A stretch of 26,668 nucleotides of DNA from Pelargonium nanum (lineage: Eukaryota; Streptophyta; Magnoliopsida; Geraniales; Geraniaceae): positions 1-26,668 of the forward strand of contig JAYMTF010001064.1 in assembly GCA_036897485.1 (NCBI GenBank), written 5' to 3'. Shown here in pieces: positions 1 through 12,000 of this stretch. The translations under genes were made by a program, and so were the position numbers. How positions within the stretch are numbered: the stretch's first letter is position 1; every line of letters starts with the position of its first letter. The notes under the pieces were generated by a model, which was given only the letters and a program-made list of their open reading frames with translations, was not told where the DNA came from and made no database searches.

Positions 1-292
1 CCAATGGGAGTCGGAAGTTGAGGTGATGTCGATTTCGCAGATTGGGGGGAGGTCTATACCAGTGCCCCCGGTTTGTATTTTGTTTCGGTATCCATCATGT
101 GGGATTCCGTTAGGTTTGGAAGTTGGTTTTCTTGGTTACACGGTGGGTTTCTTTATTATCTTTGAGTTTTATTATTTTCATTGTTATTAGTGTCGGATCT
201 TTGGTTAGTTTGTTTTTGGCTTTATCGCATTGTACCCTTTCTTGGCTTTTTGCCTAATGAAATATTTAATATTTCCTGTTAAAAAAAACATC
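1..292 (+). mobile_element. Possible 3' tail of a LINE
   Basis: The stretch is non-coding and T-rich on the plus strand. It ends with TTTTTGCCTAATGAAATATT and a short A run at 281-288, which resembles the 3' untranslated end of plant L1-type LINEs. No reverse transcriptase sequence is inside the window because the element would extend to the left. No target duplication was found. It could simply be intergenic sequence. Confidence 0.3.
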
Positions 293-359
293 TTTCAAAA
301 ATAAAAAATACAAATTTTTCGAGAATTTGTATATATTAAATAATATGCAATTGACAAAA

Positions 360-514
360 CGGAACGGGTTACGGGGAATTCCCATCCCCAAACGGTATAG
401 AAATTAGATCCCGAACGGGGCACAAGGCGGGGACGGGGCATGGGGTTGGGGAACAAGGCGGGAACGGGGATTGCAAAACCCTCCACAAACCCGCTCTGGT
501 TCCATCCCTAGTTA
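360..514. repeat. G-rich dispersed repeat, hAT-like end
   Basis: A G/C-rich island in A/T-rich flank, with many CGGGG/GGGAA words (361-480). It ends at 504-514 in CCATCCCTAG, the complement of CTAGGGATGG. That terminus and the repeated CGGGGA filling are typical of short non-autonomous hAT-like repeats found in many plant genomes. I could not find the partner end or an 8-bp duplication. Confidence 0.45.
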
Positions 515-925
515 GGTTTGTACGGTGTAATGTCATGACAAGTTTTGGTATTTCGGATTAACATGCTTAAACAAGTACACTACAAGACGCTGAAAACACA
601 AATTCTAATAGCGAACGCAGTATTTTTCTTTATAACCTCAGTTTTTGTAATTACACAAGTACAATTTGGTTGCGACTTTGACAGATATACAGAGCTCAGC
701 TATTTAACAAAAACTATCACCCAGATGAAAAAAAGGGGTCATTTTCTGGAAACAGATGCTCATAGATTTGATCTGCAACTCCCTCTACAACATTGAACCA
801 CAACCATCCATATGCATCCAAATTATAAAGACTATACAATTTGAAGTGAAATGTGAATTAGTCTCGGGCAAAGGCTCTACGTCACAAGCGCAATTGAAAA
901 AGATCTCTGTGAAGCAATTGTCAAA
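515..925. other. 3' flank and probable 3' UTR of the VPS13 gene
   Basis: These 411 bases lie directly after the stop codon on the gene strand. They are A/T-rich with no long coding potential on either strand. I see no canonical AATAAA on the minus strand here; a near match is the CTTTATAATT region complementary to 821-830. The poly(A) site is not placed. Confidence 0.5.
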
Positions 926-2997
926 TTACTGATCTGATGATGTTGCATCTAAGAACAGCTGAGGACGATCGAGAACCCTCATCGGCTTCCAGTCCGATAC
1001 TTCTTTGTTTTCTCTCAAAGCAACAAAGTGAAGAGCATCACTCTGGACTTGATAGATATGACATGCCCATGGGTATGATTCTGGTGCAGACCATACCTTT
1101 TGCTCAAATGCAGTCTCCTCAGCGATTGATTCTGCCACACAGTGGGCTACACTCACTTCTGGCTCTTCAAAACTGGCTACAGCAATGCATCCAAGAGATA
1201 CAAACCCCTCAGGAGCTCGTGGGTGCCAAATTGATATTGGAGTCGTGTAGTCATCCAAGCAGTTCCTCCATACCTAGATATGACCCGAAAAATTGAAAAT
1301 CAATTTTGTCAAAATGAAATCTACCAAGTTACTTTTTTGGGACGGAAGGATAAGAAAAAACAACATAAGCATAAAATACATATCTAATGGAACAAATTGA
1401 AAAATAAAACACATTTTGGTCAGGTACGAAGCATTTTACAAACGAACTGAATCTATTTGGTCTAGTCCAGTTGGGTCTAAATCTAAAAGATGGTGAAGAG
1501 CTAGATCATAAAGGGAGCGGACCTAGGTTTACGGAGGACAAGAGGTAAAACTATGTTGCACCAATACGAATACGGGGAGCGGACCTAGGTTTACGGAGGA
1601 CAAGAGAGGTAAAACTATGTTGCACCAATACGAATACGGAATAGCATCCACAATACGGATACGGCATATGCAATTTTTATAAAAATTAGAACTCGAAATG
1701 CTATAATACATATTTTTATAAAAATTAGAACTCGAAATGCTATAATATGTTATGTAAAAAAAAAATACACATTTTATACAAAATTCATTCACTATGAAAA
1801 AACATCTGTTATGTACTTATGTTAGCTACACATCTAGCTATGCAATATGACACTAAATGTTGGACTTCAAGAGCTGGCAAAGTCAAACGAGAAAGCTCAG
1901 GTGGATCTGCAGTAAAACTAGGAAGAAGGTTATCAAAGCAATTGATGGGACAGCTTTATTTGATGATAAGCTAAAACATGGCAAAATTCGTGACCCAATC
2001 AGGAAATGTGGAAGAATTCAATAAAGAGATACTAAAAAGGTACGGGTGTGGGCAGACCAAAATTAATATGGAATGTAGAAAGGAAAGGCATCAATGCTGA
2101 AGTTATAAAGAGATTGAATAAGAGAGGATGAAGTGAAGGAAGAGAAATGAACATATGATTCGAAAAAGATTTTATTCAAAATTCAGTGTACCCCAATAGT
2201 GTTGTAGAAGGAAGAAGCTTATAATCCCATTATGAAAATATTGGGATCTCTCGAATTAGAGAGGATGAAGTGAAGGAAGAGAAACGAGCAAATGATTCGA
2301 AAAAAGTTATGATAAAAAATTCATATAGTGTACCCCAATAGTGTTGTTGAAGGAAGAAACTTAAAGTCCCAATATGAAAATATTGGGATCTCCCCTTAGA
2401 ATTCATTGCATAGCTGAAGTCTTTTCCCAGGTTTAGAAGTGTATAGTGGGAGACACATTAATGACCTAGTAATATCTAAGAACCTCTGAGATAAGAATAC
2501 TACAATTTCAATTACAACATTATTTATAATTAATGATATTTCTTACCAGGTCATAACCCACTGGAAGTGCAAACAGCCTACTGATGTTATGGTACACAGC
2601 AGCAACGTTTGGGGGATGGCAGCCAACACGAGCAATATCCCCAATAGAGACATACCTGAAGGAGAACAAACCATGCTCAAGTTTCTAAATTAATATTGGG
2701 CATTTCTGCAGCATTTGGCAGTTTAAAAGCATACAATTTAAAATTGTCAATGTTGTACGCCAAAATTGTGGATATGGGCCTCATGATAGCTATCTATTTC
2801 ATATTGAATCAAATTAACTATTCAGCTTATACACAGCTTCAGACCCACTTTTTGTTCTTTCACGTGAGTCCAAAAATGTGCGTAGTAAAAAGAAAAACAT
2901 TTTTTATTTAGAAAACATGGGATCTGAAAGAAAAAGAAAATTACCCTTCTGGACAAACAGGTCTCCAAATGCTACATATTCCACTTTCACCTAAAAC
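926..2997 (-). CDS. VPS13: VPS13 exons 36-38: third beta-tripod and C-terminus
   Basis: Window residues about 2883-3051, in exons 2945-2997, 2547-2655 and 926-1273, with the first strands in exon 3131-3346. It repeats the tripod scheme: CSIWRPVCPEGYVSIGDIAR (exon 36 into 37), ISIWHPRAPEGFVSLGCIAV (exon 38) and the looser third unit CHIYQVQSDALHFVALREN. The protein ends ...FLDATSSDQ at a TAA stop. In animal and yeast VPS13 the PH-like domain is the end of the protein; here a plant-specific extension of roughly 200 residues follows it. The acceptor for exon 36 is the CAG at 2998-3000, chosen because it gives Q-VLGESG in frame, while the nearer AG at 2991 does not. Confidence 0.94.
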
Positions 2998-3066
2998 CTG
3001 AAAAATGGAACCACATTTCACACTTCACTGCTATGAATCTAAAAGTTCCAAGTCTCCCACACATTA

Positions 3067-3114
<48 letters not shown>

Positions 3115-6100
3115 AAATGACTTAAAGCACCTGCTTTCTGCATAATGTGCATCGGCCTTTTGGTTCCTGTTCGCTGCTCCAAATTTTCACAAAGTTGATT
3201 GTATGCTTGACAAATCTCCTTTCATTAGATACAACATTTTGTGAAGAGAGCGTTTTTGAGCTGATGATGGCTGTGTTTCTGGTAAGTGACTCTTTCACAT
3301 CACCTTCACTCCAAGCAAAATAGACATGCCGCTGGCTTGAAGGAACCTGCACATACAAACCAAATCAAAGTTATACATTTTGTACTCTAAAATGAATACA
3401 AATATATTCACAATGCTGACTATTGAAATGTGTTAAGACTTCCCAAGATATATAAAGGGATTTAATTGTGGAGCAAATCATGGATTTTGATAGATAGAGC
3501 AACTCATGGGATTATGATAACCGATGATAGTGACTCTTGTAATCAGTTTTTTACCATTTTTACCCCTTATAATCATTATATATATGAGTTCATTGTACTA
3601 AACACATCAAGTTAGTGAATATACATAACCATATACACATATCCAGCCCTTAGGGCATTTAGGGTGTGGATATCCGTATAGTCGAACCACCATATCTTCT
3701 TGTGTTCACTAATTTTATTTCACTTGTCTTTCTTCCCCAGGTCATCTCATCCTATAAATTTCAACACTTACCTTTAGCATAAGACATTTCACATCAGACT
3801 GGTATGCCTTCCACATCTTACGCACTACTGAACATATCCTAACAGCTTGAGTTTCTGTTCCTTCCACTTCTTCAACTTTGCACTTTATAACTCGTACAAA
3901 ATTTTCTGATCTCTTAAAATTTTTTAGATGAAGCATCAAGTGTGAAGGCCGGCTGGAGCCTGCTTTTGCCAATTCAACTGCCATTAGCTCTTCCCATGGA
4001 ACATCCCACATGATCTTGCAAGGCTTCTTATCCATCTTGTCTGGAGCCAAACACTAGAGAGAAGAATAGAATAAGTATTAAGCAGCAATGATCCACATAA
4101 CAATTTATAGACCAAAGAACACTCCCAACCTGCAGCAACATGACTCGCTTGTTGGTAACTAAAACAATCCGTTTGTAAGGCACCACAAAATGTTCTTCAT
4201 AATAATCAGACAAAGCAAATTTGGAAGGCTCCTTAAATATTTCAGTGCAGCCAAAATGGTGACTTGCTTCTGCAAGATAAAGTATCATCTGCAAAGAAAA
4301 TAAATAATGTCAAATATTGAATTTCATGTTTCAATTACTTTTCATGGGAATGGACCGAAGACAAAAATATTTACATATTGAAAAATAACACTTAGCCGTG
4401 ATCCTTTTTTTTTATATAAAATTGGGCTATCTAATGATTAAGCAGAAATCCTAATCTAGCATAGCAGGCCCATCAATAAAAAATATTAGGTCTATGTGTA
4501 AGTAAACTATGTACTCTATAATTTTCACTTAAAAACCCAATCCAATTATATTATTTCAGATTTAAATTGGTTAGGATTTGAAATATGAGAGTCCATAATG
4601 TGCATAATGGAAACAATGATGGGAGACAGAAAACAAATAGAAAAACAGACGTAAGAAGAGAAAGGACTTGCAGTCCATGAATTTAGGTCTTCATTGAGAG
4701 AGTATGGACATGACACGGGACGGTAGAGTATAACTATTGGTCATCATATCATAGTGTTAAGTATCAAAATTTTGGTAAGTGATAATGATTATAAGCCACG
4801 TTTCTAAAAGGTTATGTTTACCTTGTTTTTTACAGTTATCAAAAGTGTTTCAATTAATTATCCATGCACTTTGCATGATACACTATATTATTAAACTAAA
4901 AATTAATACATATTAAGCAAAATACTGATAGATATCTTCCAGACTATATATAACTCAAGTTTCTTAAAAAAATGAACAATGCGATTCACGGTTCGATACG
5001 ATTCATGATTCATAAAATAGGTCTAACAATTCATGATATGGACCTCGATTCGACAACCATGTGTATAACATTATTAGATAGATTGATGAGAAGGATGAGG
5101 GGGAAATGAATACCAATAACTATGGAAAAAATAATTAATATTCATACCTGCCCAACAGCCTCTTTCTCACAATACTCCCCAAGTATACCATCTGCTCGAA
5201 TTGCCCTTGGGTTTCTGATTCTTTGGGCAGTGGTTTTGTTACTAAGAACCGCTAAGCATTTAGAACAACTTGCACCAATTCCATCAACTGTTAATGAGAA
5301 AAAATCTAATGCCCCGCTCACAGGCTGTACAATAAATCCTATAACAGCACGTCCAAGCCCTTGAGCAAATCCAAAGAGACCATTCTGTCTGGCACTCTCC
5401 ACAGGTTTTGTTACTACTCCAGATACCCCAAAAGCAAAACCTTGTGCAAGAGCTTCTGTTCCTTGAACAATCCCATCACGCACCCCCGTGATTTTCCTTG
5501 ACCGTACCTGTTGCCACATTAGAATATTAGTTTCAAACTTTCAATGCAATTGAACTACCATGTTCATTAATTAAGATAATCTTACCTGTTTTGAACGGAG
5601 TTGCAGAAATTGGCCATCAGTTGAAATCTCAGCAAAACCTTTACTAAGCGAAGCCAGTGTTGAACTTGTCATACCAAGCACATCCACAGAAAATATCAAA
5701 TGTAAGGGATTATGAATCAAGTCTCTCCAAATACGGTTTCCAATAGCAGGAAAAATGGAACTTTTCCGCATGAATCTGTCCTTGTGCATCACTCTCCTTA
5801 GATGCACCTGAAATAGGAAAAAAAAAAGTTGAGCTGCGCATCATTCACATTAGATTCACCGAAATAGAAAGATCCTTCATGCAATTAATACTATATACTT
5901 GATACAATTACATGCTTATTTCCTCCAATATTGTCATCAGTTCAATATGTCATTTTGGTAGGAAAAAGCTTTTGGAAATTCCTGTTGCGAAATATTGCCA
6001 GATATGGATTGGATATAACACTACACAAAACCTCAAAGAAACTGCGAAAAACAAACATGAAAAGAAAAAAAAAAATCTGAAGCAAGTTATTGAACAAAAA

Positions 6101-9017
6101 AAATCACTGAAAAACATCATTACCTTATGCAAAAATATTATTTATATACTCAACATGGTCAAACAACATGTGGATTATGTGCCAATGTCAACATCAATTT
6201 GAACCCAGGACCTGTTTCTGATACATCTTAATTGATCCTAATTGATATCTTGTATACTACAAATTGGGTATTCCCGTTGTTAATAATATACACACAATTC
6301 TCTCTCAATCCCACATTCATTATAATTGCATGTGTACAATTGAGATGTTTTATCCGAGACTAAAATTAAAAGTTGAAGCCACTAACTCACAACAGAATTT
6401 AAACCTGTGAAAAGTTGACATTTGCATGACAAGAAACAGATAAAGAACCCAAGTTAAATTACAAGATCTGACCTGAATTCTGAATGCATTTCCAACAGCT
6501 GACAATATGGGGCTCCACACACCTAGAACCCCATGTGGTCTTTGAGCTGGTGCTGTCTCAATGGCTACCTTTAACCTTACTTCTGAAACATCTATTAGGC
6601 TGAAAAGGAAGGGGAAAATAGTTACACTCCATTGACAAGCCAAAGTTATTGAGACAGAACTGAATTTAAAATTTTATGGTAACGATTGGAGTTTGTATCC
6701 ATCCATTAGAAATTCTAGAGATATGCGTATTTTTTATACATGAACTTTCAGCAAATGTGCAAACAGGATCACTTTGACAAACTTTGTACATATAGGTACA
6801 CTAATTTTCAATTTTGTACAAATGGACCTTGATTACTGACGGTGTTAAATACTTCCATTAAGAAATTATGACAGGCTAGATGTAATTTTGCCGATGTGGA
6901 GAATGACATGGCAGTTGACTGGACGTTGCCTTTCGTTCACCAGTAGTTGGTCAGCATAGGCTGTGTTGATCGGTAATTTTTTTTGTTTTTTTTTTCTTCT
7001 AAATCATGCTTCCATCTCCAATTGTTTTTATTTCTAATTCTACTGAACTTACATCATGAAATAAGACAATTATAGGACACTCCCAAGCTCTGTTTTGCAA
7101 TTGCAGAACACAGCTCCTGTGGTTGATTCTGCAGTGCCATGATGGGTCCTGAAATAATAACTCGTGGGTTACTAAATACCTTTTTATCGAGTTAATCCGG
7201 CAAAATCTTGACATGGCCAAAGCCAATGCCTTTCTTCTTGACACAATTATTATGCCATGCAGCTCTTCCACCTTTAACATTTCCAACTGAATATATTGTT
7301 GGACATGTTCTGGCTGAACCACTCCGATTATGATTACTAGGCGTGAATTGACAGAGAAACCTTTTATGCTAGTGACATATATGGAAAATTATGTCACTCT
7401 TGCTCTTTCTGCATTTTTCTTAATCTAATTCTATTTATTATAATTTTTCGCTTAAGTTGCTAAGTAACTATCATGCATGTTCTTCGGTTTTTAAACATGG
7501 TTTCGTTTATTTATAAACTTTCTTAGGAAGCCATGAAAATTATCCTGATTTTTTTTTTTTAATTATCCTGATTACAAAACATATAAAATTTGATGAGATT
7601 GTTGTTGCTTCAATAGTACTTATATTTGTTCAACTAATAACATCATTTTTTGCATGCATTGTCATAACGGGTGCACTGCAGAATCAACCCCAATAGAGGA
7701 ACCTTGTAGGCTCGTCTAATTTCATGTAGTAAATTCAATTAGAAATATAAATAAATTATACTGGAAATGACAAGCATTAATTTTATCAATAAAAAAAGGT
7801 GAAAACTTCACGACCAACTGCAGTCAACGCCCAGTCAGCTTCCATGTCAGCATAAATTGACATGGCACTCTCCACATAAGCAGAAATGTCATTTGGACTG
7901 CCAAGTGGTGCCACATCATCATTCATTAACACAAGAATACATACCCATTCGTTATCAAGAAAATTGAAAGTTCATGTACCTATTTGTACAAAAAGTTTCA
8001 AAGTGGGTCTATTTGTAGATTTGGTGAGAATTCATGTATGAAAAATGGGCATGTCTTGTGATTCTATTCAATTCTACTATCTTCAAATGCAAATATATTT
8101 GTGCTTTTAGCATAATTGCTTAAAGTATGGGGCAGTATAGAACATTTTAAAGATTAAAGTTATGGGTAACATCTTACTCAACACGTATCTCTGGATCAAC
8201 TTGTGTGATGCTGGAACTTTGGGGGACGCGATCTAGCTGAAGATTATTGTAAAAATCAACTAAAGCCCATATAATTGGTTCATGAATATTAATTCTCCAA
8301 CACTTGTCCGTGACCTATCATTTCAACAGATGTTTTAATGAGATCATAGATGTAATATATTTTAATGGGCATAACAAGGTGAACAACATTTCAAGTATTA
8401 TTTGACAACCTTACCCGGACATAAACATGAGGGTAAATTTGGATACCATCAGCATTCTCATTGCGCATTGTGATATTCATCTTGAATACTGGATGATGAA
8501 TATCAGATGTCTGCTCAGGTGCCAAGAGAACTGGCATCAAAGTTAGAGGAAGCTGGTTGTCAAGTTGCAAATGACCCAGTATGAGCTTGAACCTGGAAAA
8601 AGTGAATACTAATACTTAGCTTGTTTGTCCAAAGCATCTTATTCCAACAAAACAGAAATCAAAACATCCCTGAGCTTGAAGTTCTAATGTACAACTATAT
8701 ACATTAGCTAAGACAACATATGAAAAACAAAGCATCCTCCCTCTACAAATATAAGTAAAACGTAACAAGGGTAAAAAGGAGTTCAAAAAGGCAGGAACTT
8801 TGTGCATTCCAAATATATGCAAATTGCTATGCATGGGTTATCTTCACAAGATTATAGTACTTTTTGGAAGCAGCAGGAACTTTGTGCAATAACTTTGCTT
8901 GCTCTCACTGAAATTTGAAAGGAAGATGAAATGGGTAAATTCATATAAAAACAGCAAGAAACGGTTGCATCACTTGGCAACATGTGACTAATTACCTAAC
9001 AAGTTGTCCCAAACAAA

Positions 9018-9057
<40 letters not shown>

Positions 9058-12000
9058 ATTGGAAAGCCATCTGCTAGCATCATTTGGGGTTGTAGATTGC
9101 TAAAACCATCCCAAACAAATTCAACATCAGCTAGTTATTTAAGCGTCACTGCCAGCTAGTTTCACACAACTCTTACTTAATACGGCACAAGGAATAGCAG
9201 TATATACAGCTCTATAAAATGCTTATCAAATTAAGTAGCAAGATTTCAAAGACATAACTTTCTTAAAAATTACTTCATACCTGCTTGTTGTCCCACCACC
9301 ATAGCCAGTTGAATATGATATGAAGACTCGCTCCAAATATATGTAAGAAACCTCTTTTGGTCTAAGGTCTATAACAGAAACCCCAATAACTCCCATTTCG
9401 ATAATAAGCTCCATAGGATTGGCATTGTTCTGCATCTCCATGGGCATGCACGAATTCCCCCAATTTCCAGCTGGTGTAAGACATGAACTTTCTATATTGA
9501 AATTTAACCCAGATGTTCTGTGATCTTGGAACCTAGCAACCTTAATATCCCCCATTTCAACAACATGGAATTGGAGTCCTAGTTCCACATTTACTGCGGA
9601 ACATAAGCCAATCTTTTCCATATCAAGGTTCCAATTTCCGCTGCTATTTTCACCATCAATTTTAGTATCAATAAATTTCTGACCATATGGATCTTCCCAA
9701 CAAAAAATTGTTGTTGAAAGTGGTTGCAACTGAATGAAGGTATCTTCACTAAATCCAAACTGGCGAATGCTGATTGTTTTGCTTGTTGTTCTGTTCTCAA
9801 TCCTGCTTAAACAGATGTTTAATAGGTTAGTGGGATCAGTAATTGTTGAAAAGTGAAGTGGCTACATATAATGATGCGAGTGAAACCCTTCTAACAAAGT
9901 TGACATTTTAGTAGTGGAAGCCCAAGCCATTATATTGTAGCTTGAAATCTAATAGTAATTGTTAAATTTCAATAGTGGGCTACACATAATGGCTTGGGCC
10001 GGAAACCGCAGGGGGAGGCAACATAAACCAACCACCTTTGGGCCAAGGCCTAGATCAAAACAAGCTCTTATACCATGTCAAATTTGAATAATGGGCTACA
10101 TATAATGGTTTGGGCTTCCCATACTAAAAGATCAACCTTATTAGTAGGTTTTGACTTCCACCATTATATTTAGCTCATTCTCTTTATACTTTTCCAATGT
10201 GGGACAATTACCCACTTCAACAGTAATAAATGGAGATACTTATCTATGAAGGAATTACCTAATGGGACCATTGGAAGATCCATTCCGGAATACAACTATA
10301 AAACGAGATCCTTCTTCGTAGCCCCGTATCTCCATCCTCAAAAATTTCCGAGCACCCTCATTCGTCCTCAAAACCAGAGAGACCGTGTCCTCCTTCAAAA
10401 TCTGAAAAGGAAACGACCATTTTGTGTCTTCCAGCCGAACCTGTAAAAGTAAGAAGTTTTCTAATTACATTTGATGAAAATATAAAATACAATTGTTAAA
10501 CAAAACCATATTTTCATGAGTCTGTTGCCACAATGTCAAATTCTTGGTTTAAATACGACAACTTAACTCTATGCAAAAATTTATGGATGATAGTGATATA
10601 AGGCTACACGAAAATCAATTCAATATTCACAAATTCTAGTTTGCACACAATACAAACCAAAGAATAGCGTACCAATTGACTCGAAACAAGTACAAGGGAG
10701 AAAACATGTATAACAATATAATATTACAGAAACTAGTCCACTAACCTGGAGCTTATGAGTTTCCCCCATCTCACGGCAAACAAAGGAAACTCTCGAATCA
10801 GATGGACGGAGAACCTTCGGTTCATCTTCACTGCTCAACTTAATAAATATGTTTGCACCACATCTATTCGTAAAAGTCATGAATGGTCGGACAGAAATTA
10901 CCTAAACATAAGATAATAAGTCAAGCCGCACATAACTTATAAGGTCTATGTAAAGTACTCAAGTTAATGCTACCTTTGTAGGAACAGATTGATAAGGGCA
11001 TGTTTTTGTGGAAATGAAAAGCCTCATGCAATTGCCGTCGGTATCATAAGCAAAGAGATCCAAAGATCCATCCTAAAAGTACAACAAGAAGTTTTTGCAA
11101 GGATTTTCACTTTATGTAGGACTAAACAGGTGAAAAGAATAATATATCCATGTTCAAGAAATAGTAACACCTACCATGTCACCAAGGGGGGAAAGATCTT
11201 TAACAGGTCCAAATTGCTCCGTGCCGGATTGAGATATAGATATTGAAAGGCCAAGAAAATTAAAGTTCAATGCTGAAGCAATTGTATGTCCATCATATAA
11301 TTCCTCTTGAGATATTTCTTCAACCGTTGCTTCGCTTTTCTTTTTCGAGTGAAATGGAAGAGCAATTTTCCGCTTGCGTTTCTTCTCTGTCAAATCCAGA
11401 AGCTTTAATGTAAGTGGGGGACATCTGGAAATAGCAAACCAATAAGGAGCATAAACTCTAATGATCTTTGCCGACAGTGGTTGCTTCGCATCATAATTTT
11501 GTTCAAGAATGATTTGAACAATCCTGCACATGAAATAACTTGTTTTTTTAGCCAAACAGAAATAGAAAACATGAGATTTAAGATAGCTTATGTGTTGTCG
11601 AACCTTCTAGAAACCAGACTTCTTAAGCTAATTGTTTTAGATGGAACTCCCCGAGGATCAGATACAAGAACAGCTTCCTATCAAAGAGAACAATAAATAA
11701 TCAAATAAATTTGAGATATACATATATATTGTAAAGTTTCAATATTGGGCTACATAGTGACTTGGGCTTACTAAAAGGGTCAACCTTGTTAGTAGGGTAT
11801 GGCTTGCACCATTATATGTAGCATTTTCACTTCATATTTTACCAATGTGGAACTTTTATCACCCACTTCAACACTCCCCTCACGCGCGAGTCTCACACTT
11901 TTCATAATATGTGAGATCAACATGTGCACAATCAGAGTTCTTTATAAATCAACACTCCCTCTCATGTTTAGGTATTTTCCTTCTACAAGTGTGCCACTGC

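Noticed and set aside
937-1296. 119-codon open frame on the plus strand
   Set aside because: It is the antisense shadow of the last VPS13 exon and has no family features.
5912-6202. Lys-rich 96-codon open frame on the plus strand
   Set aside because: Low-complexity A-rich intron sequence; composition explains the open frame.
6999-7322. 107-codon open frame on the minus strand
   Set aside because: It lies mostly in the left inverted arm of the long-TIR element, has no recognisable domain, and adding it to the VPS13 chain would break the exon 29/30 junction.
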